Part shown: in pieces, positions 24,127 to 33,315 of the stretch
Layout: each line of letters starts with the position of its first letter
Numbering within the stretch: the stretch's first letter is position 1
Assembly: GCA_965204875.1 (NCBI GenBank)
Contig: OZ242020.1
Location: forward strand, 2,790,001-2,854,000
Direction of reading: 5' to 3'
DNA from: Aldehydirespirator sp965204875
Lineage (GTDB): Bacteria; Actinomycetota; Acidimicrobiia; Acidimicrobiales; Aldehydirespiratoraceae
Length of the DNA: 64,000 nucleotides
Notes under the pieces: model-generated
Seen by the model: only the letters and a program-made list of their open reading frames with translations
The model's database searches: none
Told to the model about the DNA's origin: nothing
Position numbers and translations under genes: made by a program

Positions 24127-25218
24127 GTGAGCGCAACCGAGTTCACCTACGACGCGCTCGCGGGCCGCGTCGTGTTCGGAGCCGGCTCGCGCCGCTCGCT
24201 GGCCACCGAGGCCAGGGCGATGGGCGCGCAGCGCATCCTCGTCATAGCATCCCGCGACGAGGACGCCCTCGCCGCCGAGCTCATCGGCCTGCTCGACGGC
24301 GACGGCCTCGTTACCGGACGGTTCGCCGACGTGGTTCAGCACGTCCCCACCCACAAGGCGCAAGCCGCGGCCGCGGCGGCCCGCGACCTGGGCGCTGACA
24401 CCGTGCTCACGGTCGGCGGCGGCTCGGCCACCGGTTTCGGCAAGGCGGTCGTGCGCTGCCTCGGCCTGCGCCAGATCGCGGTGCCGACCACCTACGCGGG
24501 CTCGGAGATGACGGCCATCTGGGGGCTGAGCGACGGGGGCCACAAGCAGGTCGGCGTCGACGCCCGTGTCAAGCCCGCGCTTGTGGTCTATGACCCTGAG
24601 CTGACCCTCACCCTGCCGCCGCACATCGCGGGCCCCTCGGGCATGAACGCCCTGGCGCACTCCATCGAGGGCCTATACGGACCCGGCGCGAACCCCTTCC
24701 TCGGCTTCATGGCGCTGGAGAGCATCCGCGTGCTGCACCGCGAGCTGCCGGCCGTGATGGCGCGGCCCGGCGACATCGGGGCGCGGACCGCCGCCCTCTA
24801 CGGCGCCTACCTCGCCGGGGTGGTGCTGGCGGGCGGTGGGACGGCGCTGCACCACAAGACCTGCCACGTGCTCGGGGGGCTGTTCAACCTCGACCACGGC
24901 GGCATGAACGCGGTGGTGCTTCCGCACGCGCTCGCCTACAACGCGCCGGCGATCGCGGAGATCATCGAGGACGTCGCCGCGGTGCTGGAGGTGGCCGCGC
25001 CGGAGGTGCCGGCGGCCTTCTTCGATCTCGCCGGCGCCATCGGCGCGCCGAGAAGTCTGAGGGCCCTGGGCATGCCTGCCGGCGGGCTCGACGAGGCAAC
25101 CCGCAGGGTTGTGACCGAAGCGGCCGCCAACGTGCGGCCACCCGAGGAGGGCGGGATCCGGCGGATGCTGGACGACGCCTTCCATGGCCGCAGGCCGGCC
25201 GTAGCAGCCGGCCGCTGA
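24127..25218 (+). CDS. maleylacetate reductase
   Basis: A 363-residue iron-alcohol-dehydrogenase-fold enzyme that reduces maleylacetate to 3-oxoadipate, the convergence point of hydroquinone and hydroxyquinol breakdown. It has the nucleotide-binding GGGSATGFGKA, then VPTTYAGSEMTAIWGLSDGG and metal-site segments MNALAHSIE and HHKTCHVLGG. I chose the GTG at 24127. An in-frame start at 24040 would run through the operator palindrome. Confidence 0.92.
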   Translation: MSATEFTYDALAGRVVFGAGSRRSLATEARAMGAQRILVIASRDEDALAAELIGLLDGDGLVTGRFADVVQHVPTHKAQAAAAAARDLGADTVLTVGGGSATGFGKAVVRCLGLRQIAVPTTYAGSEMTAIWGLSDGGHKQVGVDARVKPALVVYDPELTLTLPPHIAGPSGMNALAHSIEGLYGPGANPFLGFMALESIRVLHRELPAVMARPGDIGARTAALYGAYLAGVVLAGGGTALHHKTCHVLGGLFNLDHGGMNAVVLPHALAYNAPAIAEIIEDVAAVLEVAAPEVPAAFFDLAGAIGAPRSLRALGMPAGGLDEATRRVVTEAAANVRPPEEGGIRRMLDDAFHGRRPAVAAGR

Positions 25219-25236
25219 CCACCGAAAGGAATCCCA

Positions 25237-26601
25237 ATGGAAGAACCCAAGAGGACCACGACGTCGAGGCGGCATTTCCTGGGCGGTGCCGCCGCCGTGG
25301 GCCTGGGCGGCGGGCTGCTCGCCGCCTGCGGCGACGACGAAGAGACCGTGGCCGCCACGACGACCACCGCAGCGGCCGCGGCGGCCACCACCGCCGCGCC
25401 CACCACGACCGCGGCGCCCACGACGACCGCGGCCGGCGCAATGTCGGACATCCCGCGGGCCAAGATCGGCTTCGTGACGCCCCGCAGCGGCCCGCTCGCC
25501 GCCCTCGGCGAGACCGACGACTTCGTGCTGGCGCAGATGCGCGAGCTGCTGGGCGACCGCATCGAGATCATCGACAAGGACACCGAGACCGACGCGACCC
25601 GCGCCGGCGAGGTCACCAACGAGCTCATCGCCGAGGGCGTCAGCCTGGTGCTCTGCGGGGGCACGCCCGACACCACCATCCCGGTGGCCGCGGCCTGCGA
25701 TCTGGGCGAGACCCCGTGCCTGTCGACGCTGGCCCCCTGGCAGCCGCACTACTCCAACGTCAAGGGCGCCCCTCCGGGCCCCGAGCCGGCGTCGGTGTGG
25801 AACCACCACTTCTTCTGGGGCGTCGAGGACCTCACCGCGGTGTTCCTGGCCCTGTGGTCCCAAGCGGGCGTCGAGCCGATCATCGGCGCGCTCTGGGCCG
25901 GCGATCCCGACGGCATGGCCTTCGGAGACCCGGTGACCGGGCAGCCGCCCGCCTTCGAGGCCGCCGGCTACACCATCATCGACGACGGCCGCTTCGATCT
26001 CGGCACCCAGGACTTCTCGGCACAGATCGCCTCCTTCAAGGACTCGGGCGTGCAGATCGTCACCGGCGTGCTGCCGCCGCCGGTCTTCGCCACCTTCCAG
26101 GCCCAGGCGCTGCAGCAGGACTTCAACCCCCCTGTCGTGACCGTCGCCAAGGGCCTGCTGTTCAGCAGCGCCGTGGCCACATACCCCAAGGGTGCGGGGC
26201 TCAGCTCGGAGATCTGGTGGACCAGCCGCTTCCCGACCACGTCCTCGCTCACGGGCCAGACCGCGGGCGAGCTGGCCGAGGCGTGCATCGCGGCCACGGG
26301 CCGCAACTGGGAGCAGCCGCTCGGCTACGGCCACGCGGTCTGGGAGGTCGCCATCGACGCGCTCAAGCGCGCCGGCACGGCCGAGAAGGCGGCACTGAAC
26401 GAGGCCATCGGCCAGACCGACCTTGACACCCAGGTGGGCAGGGTCAACTTCAACGACGGTCCCGTCCCGCAGACGACCACGACCAACCTTGTCGGCGGCC
26501 AGTGGGTGGCAGGCGAGAGGTTCCCCTTCGAGCTGTCGGTCACCGTCAACGAGTTCCTGCCCGAGCATCCCCTCGACGGCACACTGCAGCTGATCCAGTA
26601 G
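25237..26601 (+). CDS. branched-chain-type ABC transporter substrate-binding lipoprotein
   Basis: A 454-residue type 1 periplasmic-binding-fold protein. It has a twin-arginine-like N-terminus (SRRHFLGG) and a lipobox LLAACGD, followed by a Thr/Ala-rich linker (about residues 35-65). The core (KIGFVTPRSGPLAALGETDD) is typical of LivK/amide-urea-type binding proteins. A GAAAGGA site precedes the ATG. Its place between hydroquinone and hydroxyquinol enzymes suggests an aromatic or aromatic-derived substrate. That substrate is inference. Confidence 0.9.
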   Translation: MEEPKRTTTSRRHFLGGAAAVGLGGGLLAACGDDEETVAATTTTAAAAAATTAAPTTTAAPTTTAAGAMSDIPRAKIGFVTPRSGPLAALGETDDFVLAQMRELLGDRIEIIDKDTETDATRAGEVTNELIAEGVSLVLCGGTPDTTIPVAAACDLGETPCLSTLAPWQPHYSNVKGAPPGPEPASVWNHHFFWGVEDLTAVFLALWSQAGVEPIIGALWAGDPDGMAFGDPVTGQPPAFEAAGYTIIDDGRFDLGTQDFSAQIASFKDSGVQIVTGVLPPPVFATFQAQALQQDFNPPVVTVAKGLLFSSAVATYPKGAGLSSEIWWTSRFPTTSSLTGQTAGELAEACIAATGRNWEQPLGYGHAVWEVAIDALKRAGTAEKAALNEAIGQTDLDTQVGRVNFNDGPVPQTTTTNLVGGQWVAGERFPFELSVTVNEFLPEHPLDGTLQLIQ

Positions 26602-26619
26602 CCCACTGCCGGGCCGGGT

Positions 26620-26721
26620 GGCTCAGCCATGCACTGCTCGCTGATCGGGCGGATCCGTGGCTCGACCACGATGGCGGCAGCCTGTGCGGGCCGCGGCTCA
26701 GCCATGCACTGCTCGCTGATC
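26620..26721. repeat. 27-bp perfect direct repeat within the ABC operon
   Basis: The 27-base sequence at 26620-26646 (GGCTCAGCCATGCACTGCTC then GCTGATC) recurs exactly at 26695-26721, 75 bases apart. It lies between the binding-protein gene and the first ATPase gene, upstream of a likely internal promoter. Confidence 0.8.
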
Positions 26722-26742
26722 AGGGCACCGGGGCGGGTCGGC

Positions 26743-26748
26743 TAGCTT
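26743..26748 (+). promoter_or_regulatory. putative internal leaderless promoter of the ABC ATPase gene
   Basis: TAGCTT is followed by six bases and then ATG, with no Shine-Dalgarno. This gives the downstream ATPases and permeases a possible start independent of the binding-protein gene. Confidence 0.4.
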
Positions 26749-26754
26749 GGTTCG

Positions 26755-27483
26755 ATGGCACCGCTGCTAGAGGTTGCCGGCGTCGACAAGTCGTTCGGCG
26801 TCAAGGTCGTGGACGACCTGTCGGTGGAGGTCCGCGAGGGCGACGCGCTCGGCATCGTGGGACCCAACGGTGCGGGCAAGACGACCCTGCTCAACCTCAT
26901 CGCCGGCGATCTGAGCTGCGACCGCGGCTCGATCCGCATCGCAGGCGCCGACGTCACCAGAACGTCGGCGGACTGGCGCTGCCGGCACGGGCTGGCACGG
27001 ACGTCGCAGATACCCCGGCCCTTCGAGGGCATGACCGTGTTCGAGAACGTCCTGGTGGGCGCGGTGTTCGGCGCGGGCGTGCCCATGTCGGAGACCAACG
27101 CCACGCCCCTCGCGGTGGAGGCGCTGGAGCGCACCCGGCTGCTGGCGTCGGCCAACACCACCGCCGGAGCGGTCCCGCTGCTGGGGCGCAAGCGCATGGA
27201 GCTGGCGCGGGCGCTGGCGACGCGGCCCAAGATCCTGCTGCTCGACGAGATCGCGGGCGGCCTGACCGAGGCCGAGGTGCTCGAGCTCGTCGACACCGTC
27301 CGCGACATCCACGCCAGCGGTGTGACCATCGTCTGGATCGAGCACATCGTGCACGCCCTGCTGGCCGTGGTCGGCAGGATCATGGCCATGAGCTTCGGCG
27401 TCAAGATCGCCGAGGGCGACCCGGCCGAGGTGATGGCCAGCCCCGAGGTGCAGGAGGTCTACCTGGGGGTTGCGCCCGAATGA
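26755..27483 (+). CDS. branched-chain-type ABC transporter ATPase (LivG-like)
   Basis: A 242-residue ATPase with Walker A GPNGAGKTT and Walker B ILLLDEI, and RTSQIPRPFEGMTVFENVLV in the LivG-specific Q-loop region. The LSGGQ position is degenerate (PLLGRKRMELARAL), as is common in LivG proteins. It pairs with the LivF-like ATPase at 27557. Confidence 0.9.
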   Translation: MAPLLEVAGVDKSFGVKVVDDLSVEVREGDALGIVGPNGAGKTTLLNLIAGDLSCDRGSIRIAGADVTRTSADWRCRHGLARTSQIPRPFEGMTVFENVLVGAVFGAGVPMSETNATPLAVEALERTRLLASANTTAGAVPLLGRKRMELARALATRPKILLLDEIAGGLTEAEVLELVDTVRDIHASGVTIVWIEHIVHALLAVVGRIMAMSFGVKIAEGDPAEVMASPEVQEVYLGVAPE

Positions 27484-27556
27484 GCCTGCCGGAGGTTCCG
27501 CCCGGCGATGGCGCGGCGGTCAGGACGCCCGAGACCGGCCCTGAGGCGGCGCGGCG

Positions 27557-28285
27557 ATGAGCCTGCTGGAGGTGCGCGGGCTCGACGCGGGCTATGGCGA
27601 CTTCCAGGCGCTGTTCGGCATCGACGCGGACGTGGCCGAGGGCGAGACGCTGGCCATGATCGGCGCCAACGGCGCGGGCAAGACCACCTTCCTGCGCGTT
27701 CTGGCCGGGCAGGTGCCGCAGAGGGCGGGGTCGATCACCTTCGACGGCGCCGACATCGGCCGCGTGCGCGCCCACCGGCGCGTCGGTCTCGGGATCGCCC
27801 TCGTCCCCGAGGGCCGCAAGCTCTTCGGCAGCCTGACGGTGCGCGAGAACCTGATGATCGGCGCCCACTCTCCGGCGCCGGGCCACTGGAACCTCGACAC
27901 CGTGCTCGACGTGTTCCCGCTGGTCCGGCCGCTACTGAGCCGTCCCTCCGGCGTCCTGTCGGGGGGCGAGCAGCAGGCGGTCGCCATCGGCCGGGCGCTG
28001 ATGTCCAACCCGCGGCTGATCCTGCTCGACGAGGTCTCCCTGGGCCTGGCGCCGGTCGTGGTCAAGTCGCTGTACGCGGCGCTGCCGGCAGTGGCTCGGG
28101 GCGGCGCCACCGTGCTGCTGGTGGAGCAGGACATCGGCCAGGCCATGTCCGTCGCCGACCGGGTGATGTGCATGCTGGAGGGGCGGATCTCCCTGGAGGG
28201 CCGGCCCGAGCACCTGGAACGCTCAGACATCACCGCCGCCTACTTCGGGCTGCCTGCCGCGGCCGGACCTGTGGGATCCGCCTGA
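27557..28285 (+). CDS. branched-chain-type ABC transporter ATPase (LivF-like)
   Basis: A 242-residue ATPase with Walker A GANGAGKTT, LVPEGRKLFGSLTVRENL (a LivF hallmark), signature LSGGEQQAVAIGRAL and Walker B LILLDEVSLGLAP. The stop overlaps the start of the LivH-like permease (TGATG). Confidence 0.92.
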   Translation: MSLLEVRGLDAGYGDFQALFGIDADVAEGETLAMIGANGAGKTTFLRVLAGQVPQRAGSITFDGADIGRVRAHRRVGLGIALVPEGRKLFGSLTVRENLMIGAHSPAPGHWNLDTVLDVFPLVRPLLSRPSGVLSGGEQQAVAIGRALMSNPRLILLDEVSLGLAPVVVKSLYAALPAVARGGATVLLVEQDIGQAMSVADRVMCMLEGRISLEGRPEHLERSDITAAYFGLPAAAGPVGSA

Positions 28286-29175
28286 TGGAGTGGGTGAACG
28301 CCATCGTGCAGGGGATCCTGCTCGGCGGGCTGTTCGCGCTGTTCGCGACGGGCCTGTCGCTGGCCTTCGGGGTGATGCGCTTCGTGAACCTGGCCCACGG
28401 CGACCTGGCCATCCTGGGCGCCTTCATGGCGGTGTCGGCCACCTCGGGACTCGGCCTCAACCCGTTCGTGTCGCTGGCAGTGGTCGTGCCGGTGATGGCA
28501 GCCGCCGGATACGCGTTGCAGCTCGGCGCCTTCAACTTCACCATCGGCGCCGGTCCCAGCGCCGATCCCCTGCCCTCGATCCTGGTGACGTTCGGCCTCG
28601 GCATCGTCGTGCAGAACGCGCTGCTGCAGACCTACAGCGCCGACTCGCGGGGCCTCGACGCGGGCTCGATCGAGGTCGAGAGCATCAGGATCAGCGACGC
28701 CATAGCCGTCGGCTGGATCCCGCTCATCACGCTGGCGGTGGCGGTGGCGGTGCTGGGCGCGCTGCAGCTGACCCTGTCGCGCACCGCGCTGGGCCGGGCC
28801 TTCCGAGCCGTGTCCGACGATCCGCCCACAGCCCGGCTCATGGGCATCAACGACCGCAACCTCTACGCCGTGGCCATGGGCATCGCCTTCGCCACCGTGG
28901 CCATAGCGGGCGTCTTCCTGGGGATCAGGCAGAGCTTCGGACCCCTCGACGGGCCCGCCCAGTTGCTGTACGCGTTCGAGGCGGTCGTCATCGGCGGCCT
29001 CGGATCCGTCTGGGGCACACTGGTCGGCGGGCTGCTGCTGGGAGTGGCCCACACCGTCGGAGGCCAGTTCGAGGTCACCTACGGCTACGGATCCGGGCCC
29101 CTCGTCGGGCATCTCGTCTTCCTCGCCGTGCTGGCCACCAAGCCGACCGGCCTGCTGGGACGCCGAGCCGGATGA
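28285..29175 (+). CDS. branched-chain-type ABC transporter permease (LivH-like)
   Basis: A 296-residue membrane protein with about eight hydrophobic segments. It starts MEWVNAIVQGILLGGLFAL, then GVMRFVNLAHGDLAILGAF, the LivH signature. The ATPase-contact region is DPPTARLMGIN. It overlaps its neighbours on both sides by a few bases. Confidence 0.92.
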   Translation: MEWVNAIVQGILLGGLFALFATGLSLAFGVMRFVNLAHGDLAILGAFMAVSATSGLGLNPFVSLAVVVPVMAAAGYALQLGAFNFTIGAGPSADPLPSILVTFGLGIVVQNALLQTYSADSRGLDAGSIEVESIRISDAIAVGWIPLITLAVAVAVLGALQLTLSRTALGRAFRAVSDDPPTARLMGINDRNLYAVAMGIAFATVAIAGVFLGIRQSFGPLDGPAQLLYAFEAVVIGGLGSVWGTLVGGLLLGVAHTVGGQFEVTYGYGSGPLVGHLVFLAVLATKPTGLLGRRAG

Positions 29176-30320
29176 GCGAGAACGGCGTCACCCGCTCGGG
29201 CCTGGAGCCCGCTCCGAGCCAGGCCGATGCGTCGGGCCCGGAGTCTGCTCCGGCGGCCGAACACCGCATCACCCGCTCGGATCGGGCTTCCACCGTCGGG
29301 CTGGCGGTCTCGGGCGCGCTGTTCGTGGTGCTGTTCCTGCTGCCGTGGTGGGACAGCGACGGCAGCCTGCGGGTGCCGCTGGTGGCGATCCTCTACTATC
29401 TGGCACTCGCGCAGATGTGGAACCTGCTGGCCGGCTTCGCCGGGCTGGTCTCGATCGGCCAGCAGATGTTCGTCGGCATCGGCGTGTACACGCTGCTCAG
29501 CTTCGCCGAGGACTTCGGTGTCGACCCGTACCTCTCGGTGCTGGGAGCGGGTGCCGTCGCGGCCGTACTGTCGCTGCCGGTGGCCGCTCTGGCCTTCCGC
29601 CTGCGGGGCGGCTACTTCGCCATCGGCACCTGGGTGATCGCCGAGGTCTTCCGGCTGATCGCGCTCGAGAGCGACTTCCTGGGAGGCGCCAACGTCCGCA
29701 CCCTCACCCGCGAGTCGCTGGGCGGTTACTCGCTCGACACCCGCAACACCGTCACCTACCTGATGGCGCTCGGCCTGGCCGCGGGCGCCACCGCCATCGT
29801 GGTGCTGGTGCTGCGGTCGCGGCTCGGCCTGGCGCTGCGCTCCATACGGGACAACCCCGAGGGCGCCCGCGGCCTCGGCGTGTCGGTGACCCGCGCCAAG
29901 CTGGTCGTGTGGGTGATCGCCGCCTTCTGGACCGGCATGACCGGCGCGGTGATCCTGCTGCAGAACCCGTCGACGCGCGCCGAGTCCTCCTTCAGTGTGC
30001 TGCGCTGGACCGCTCTGGTGGTGTTCATCGCCGTGATCGGCGGGGTCGGCTCCACCACCGGCCCGATCATCGGGGTGGGCGTCTACTGGTTCATGCGCGA
30101 GCTGCTCGAGGACGCCGACGAGTGGCGCTTCATCATCCTGGGCCTGATCGCCGCGGCCATGGCGATCCTCGCTCCCAGGGGCGTCTACGGGCAGATCCAG
30201 AAGCGCTGGCCGGTGCAGTTCTTCCCGGTGCGCCGGAGGCTCGTAGGCCCCGGCCTCGGCGCCGGCGCGCCCGGAGCCCCGCCGCAGCGCAGTGCGCAGG
30301 CAGGCGGCGCGCACGAGTAG
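29172..30320 (+). CDS. branched-chain-type ABC transporter permease (LivM-like)
   Basis: A 382-residue permease. About 40 hydrophilic residues precede the first membrane segment. LivM markers include NLLAGFAGLVSIGQQMFVGI, RLRGGYFAIGTWVIAE and IRDNPEGARGLGV. It completes the five-gene importer. The ATG lies within the LivH stop overlap (ATGA). Confidence 0.92.
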   Translation: MSENGVTRSGLEPAPSQADASGPESAPAAEHRITRSDRASTVGLAVSGALFVVLFLLPWWDSDGSLRVPLVAILYYLALAQMWNLLAGFAGLVSIGQQMFVGIGVYTLLSFAEDFGVDPYLSVLGAGAVAAVLSLPVAALAFRLRGGYFAIGTWVIAEVFRLIALESDFLGGANVRTLTRESLGGYSLDTRNTVTYLMALGLAAGATAIVVLVLRSRLGLALRSIRDNPEGARGLGVSVTRAKLVVWVIAAFWTGMTGAVILLQNPSTRAESSFSVLRWTALVVFIAVIGGVGSTTGPIIGVGVYWFMRELLEDADEWRFIILGLIAAAMAILAPRGVYGQIQKRWPVQFFPVRRRLVGPGLGAGAPGAPPQRSAQAGGAHE

Positions 30321-30433
30321 CCGCTCCCATCGACCCGTACCCGCCAACGCAGCGATGAGATGTGCCCGGACCGGGCGCCCGGCCGCTCGCATCGCCTGTG
30401 CCCATCGCCGATAATCAGCAAGGAGAGAGACAC

Positions 30434-31255
30434 ATGCCGAACATCACGCCGCAGGAGCACCTTGCCGAAGTGCTCAGCCGCTTCGACAACCCCGGTGACG
30501 AGAGGCTCGCCGAGATAATGCGGTGCGCCATCCGCCACATGCACGAGTTCGTCGTCGAGGTCGGGCTGACCCGCCAGGAGTGGTTCGCCGGAATGCGGGG
30601 ACTCGCCGACGTCGGCCGTATGTGCGATGACAAGCGCCAGGAGTTCATCCTGCTCTCGGACACGCTCGGCGTGTCCATGCTCGTGGAGATGATCAACCAC
30701 CTGGCGGCTGAGGGGAGCACCGAGCCCACCGTGTTCGGCCCGTTCCACGTGGACGGCGCCCCGCCCAGGGCCATGGGCGAGTCGATCCTGGTCGATCCCA
30801 TGGACGGCGACGAGCCGCTCACGATCCGCGGCGAGGTGCGCTCGCTGGGGGGCGGCCCGATCTCCGGCGCCAAGCTCGACGTGTGGCAGGCCGCCGGCAA
30901 CGGCTTCTACGACGTGCAGGACTCCGACCAGACGCCGCTCAACATGCGCGGCCTCTACACCACCGGCGCCGGCGGCCGCTACGAGGTGCGGACCGTGCGC
31001 CCCGTCTCATACCCGGTTCCCGACGACGGACCCGCCGGGGCGCTGCTTCACGCCACGGGACGGCACAACTGGCGGCCCGCCCACGTGCACTTCGTGGTGT
31101 CGGCGCCGGGCCACAAGACGGTCATCACCCACCTCTTCGACAGCGAGAGCGACTACCTCGACAGCGACGTGGTGTTCGGCGTGCGCGACTCGCTGGTTGT
31201 CGACATGTCCGGCGGAACCTGCGACTACGACTTCGTCCTGGAACCGGCTGGCTGA
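30434..31255 (+). CDS. hydroxyquinol 1,2-dioxygenase (intradiol)
   Basis: A 273-residue intradiol dioxygenase that cleaves 1,2,4-trihydroxybenzene to maleylacetate. The N-terminal helical dimerisation domain is followed by the beta-sandwich with the Fe(III) ligands: Tyr in NGFYDVQ, Tyr in PVSYPVPDDGP, and both His in WRPAHVHF. The FGPFHVDGAPP and RGLYTTGAGGRYEVRTV segments are typical. AAGGAG precedes the ATG. Its product feeds the maleylacetate reductase at 24127. Confidence 0.92.
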   Translation: MPNITPQEHLAEVLSRFDNPGDERLAEIMRCAIRHMHEFVVEVGLTRQEWFAGMRGLADVGRMCDDKRQEFILLSDTLGVSMLVEMINHLAAEGSTEPTVFGPFHVDGAPPRAMGESILVDPMDGDEPLTIRGEVRSLGGGPISGAKLDVWQAAGNGFYDVQDSDQTPLNMRGLYTTGAGGRYEVRTVRPVSYPVPDDGPAGALLHATGRHNWRPAHVHFVVSAPGHKTVITHLFDSESDYLDSDVVFGVRDSLVVDMSGGTCDYDFVLEPAG

Positions 31256-31257
31256 AC

Positions 31258-32217
31258 TCAGTACTCGATGGTCTCTAGCTGGGCCAGCAGCTCCTGGCGG
31301 GAGTCCTCGAACTGGGGCGAGATCATGATCTGCGCCCCCAGGCTCTCCCTCGGCTCGTCGATGGCGAAGTGCTCGGGCTTGGTGTAGGTGGCCTCGAACA
31401 GCGGGCCGCCCGGCGTGCGCACGTAGATCGAGTAGAAGTAGCCGCGGTCCTTCACGTCGGACACGTCGGTGTAGCCGAGGCCCTCGAGGAAGAGCTTGAC
31501 CGCCATCTGGGACTCCAGGCTGTCGACGCTGAAGGCGCAGTGGTGGACGTAGCCCTCGCCGAAGGTCCAGCTGCCCGGAGCCCGGTTCGGCTCGAGGATG
31601 TAGTCGACGATGGCGCCCGGGCCGCCCTCCCCCATCTCGTAGCGGGTGGCGTTGCCGTCGTCCTCGACCTTGCGGCTGCCCCAGCCGATCTGCATGAACT
31701 GGTCGGTCAGCTCCATGTCGCGCACCGAGCAGCTGATGCTGTGCACGCCGCGGATGCCGTACTCGGCCGGAACCTCGGCATGGGTGGCCGGAGCACGGTC
31801 GTCGTCGGCGACGCCCACCAGCTCGTAGTCGATGCCGCAGGGGTGCTGGAAGGCCAAGCGCTTCTCGCCGAAGCGCTCCACCGGCGCCACCTCGAAGCCG
31901 TGCTCCTCCAGGCGGTTGCGCCACCAGTCCAGCGAGGACTCGGGCACCGACAGCGTGAGGACGCCGATCTGCCCGCTCCCCTTGGTCGCGGTGAGGCCGG
32001 CATGGCGGAACGGGAACGTCGTGACGAGCGTGCTCTCCTCGCCGACGTCGTTGCCGTAGTAGAGGTGATAGATGGGCGCCTCGCCGTCGTAGAGCAGCGT
32101 CTTCTTGACGCTCTTGAGGCCCAGCACCCCGGTGTGGAAGTCGTAGTCCTCCTGTGCGCCCCCCACGTTGAGGGTGATGTGGTTGTGGCCGCTGAGAAGG
32201 CTGGTCGGGTTGTTCAT
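31258..32217 (-). CDS. VOC-family ring-cleavage dioxygenase (PcpA/LinE/MhqO-like)
   Basis: A 319-residue two-module vicinal-oxygen-chelate protein. Likely Fe(II) ligands are His in GHNHITLNVGG, His in GYVHHCAFSV and Glu in PLFEATYTKPEHF. That arrangement and length match PcpA/LinE and MhqO, which open (chloro)hydroquinones. It is convergent with the hydroxyquinol dioxygenase, two bases apart, and transcribed from the same promoter region as the VOC gene at 32547. AAGGAG precedes the ATG. Confidence 0.85.
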   Translation of the reverse strand: MNNPTSLLSGHNHITLNVGGAQEDYDFHTGVLGLKSVKKTLLYDGEAPIYHLYYGNDVGEESTLVTTFPFRHAGLTATKGSGQIGVLTLSVPESSLDWWRNRLEEHGFEVAPVERFGEKRLAFQHPCGIDYELVGVADDDRAPATHAEVPAEYGIRGVHSISCSVRDMELTDQFMQIGWGSRKVEDDGNATRYEMGEGGPGAIVDYILEPNRAPGSWTFGEGYVHHCAFSVDSLESQMAVKLFLEGLGYTDVSDVKDRGYFYSIYVRTPGGPLFEATYTKPEHFAIDEPRESLGAQIMISPQFEDSRQELLAQLETIEY

Positions 32218-32343
32218 GTTGACTCCTTGCTGGTGTTGCCACCGCGGCGCCGCTGCACGCCGCTGCCGCTATGGCCTCGCTTGTCGAGCGCGGACTACGC
32301 TCACCGCAACCATAGCAGCATCTGCGTACGGCTGCCGGTAAAG

Positions 32344-32360
32344 TGTCCGCACATCGGACA
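32344..32360. promoter_or_regulatory. palindromic operator in the divergent VOC promoter region
   Basis: TGTCCGCACATCGGACA is a perfect six-base inverted repeat around a five-base centre. It lies between the divergent VOC genes and matches the sites at 24022-24057. It probably binds the cluster's IclR regulator. The rest of 32218-32546 holds no gene, only the 18-bp tandem repeat described separately. Confidence 0.7.
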
Positions 32361-32442
32361 ACGGGCGCTCGCGCCTCGCTGCTTCGGAGTCCTGCGCGAG
32401 AATGCGCAGCCACATGTGCGCCACAACGCACAAAGCAATCTG

Positions 32443-32496
32443 CACGCGAACGAACACAGACACGCGAACGAACACGGACACGCGAACGAACACAGA
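32443..32496. repeat. 18-bp tandem repeat, three copies
   Basis: CACGCGAACGAACACAGA at 32443-32460 is repeated at 32461-32478 (one base different) and 32479-32496 with no spacers. It lies in the 5' leader region of the VOC gene at 32547, after the operator-like palindrome. Confidence 0.88.
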
Positions 32497-32546
32497 GTCG
32501 ACGCACCACACGAACCACACAGCAACGCAACACACAAAGGAGAGCC

Positions 32547-33080
32547 ATGAGCCAGGCCGTCGCCCAGAGGCTTCACCACACCGCCTATGTGACCAAGGAC
32601 CAGGAGGCCACACGTGCCTTCTACGAGGACGTCCTGGGCTTCCCGCTGGTGGCCACATGGTCGGAGGCCGACGAGTTGTTCGGCGCGGTGCGCGTCTACT
32701 GCCACACCTTCTTCGGGCTTGCCGACGGCAGCGCCCTCGCCTTCTTCCAGTTCGCCGACGAGGAGGACCAGAAGCTGTTCGATCCCGACCTCGCGCCGTC
32801 GCCGTTCCGCCACATCGCCCTCAAGGTCGACGCTCCGACCCAGGACGACCTCGAGCGGCGCATCGCCGAGGCCGGCTGGGATCCGCCGGGGGGCACCTTC
32901 GTGCTAGAGCACGGCTACTGCCGCTCGCTCTACACCCACGACCCCAACGGCATGCTGCTCGAGTTCACCGTGGACTCGCCCGAGGCCGACGAGATCGCCG
33001 AGCATCGCGCCGCCGACGCCCACGAGACGCTGCGACGCTGGCTTGCCGGCGACCACGCCAGCAACAACACCTACCGCTAG
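32547..33080 (+). CDS. VOC-family protein (glyoxalase/dioxygenase superfamily)
   Basis: A 177-residue single-chain VOC protein: LHHTAYVTKDQEATRAFYED, VYCHTFFGLADGSALAFFQF, FRHIALKV and LYTHDPNGMLLEFTVD. The candidate metal ligands are His in LHHTAY, His in FRHIAL and Glu in LLEFTV. It could be a ring-cleavage or isomerase enzyme of the hydroquinone cluster. The substrate cannot be read from the sequence. A strong AAAGGAG site precedes the ATG. Confidence 0.8.
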   Translation: MSQAVAQRLHHTAYVTKDQEATRAFYEDVLGFPLVATWSEADELFGAVRVYCHTFFGLADGSALAFFQFADEEDQKLFDPDLAPSPFRHIALKVDAPTQDDLERRIAEAGWDPPGGTFVLEHGYCRSLYTHDPNGMLLEFTVDSPEADEIAEHRAADAHETLRRWLAGDHASNNTYR

Positions 33081-33315
33081 GCGACCCGGCGACGATGATC
33101 GCCCCGACGATCGCCCCAACCCGGCCAGGGGCGCAACGATCCGCTGCACAGACTGTCCTCGCCGACCCTGCCGGCACGCGAAGTTGCGGCGCCAGTCGTG
33201 GCAGGCAGCGCTCATCTACTCGACTGGCACGCCCTACCGCTAGCGGCGCTCAGGATCGGCGCGGCTCCTCCACCACCGATCTTGACTTGGTGAAGGGTGA
33301 GCCCGCCTGTGGCCC

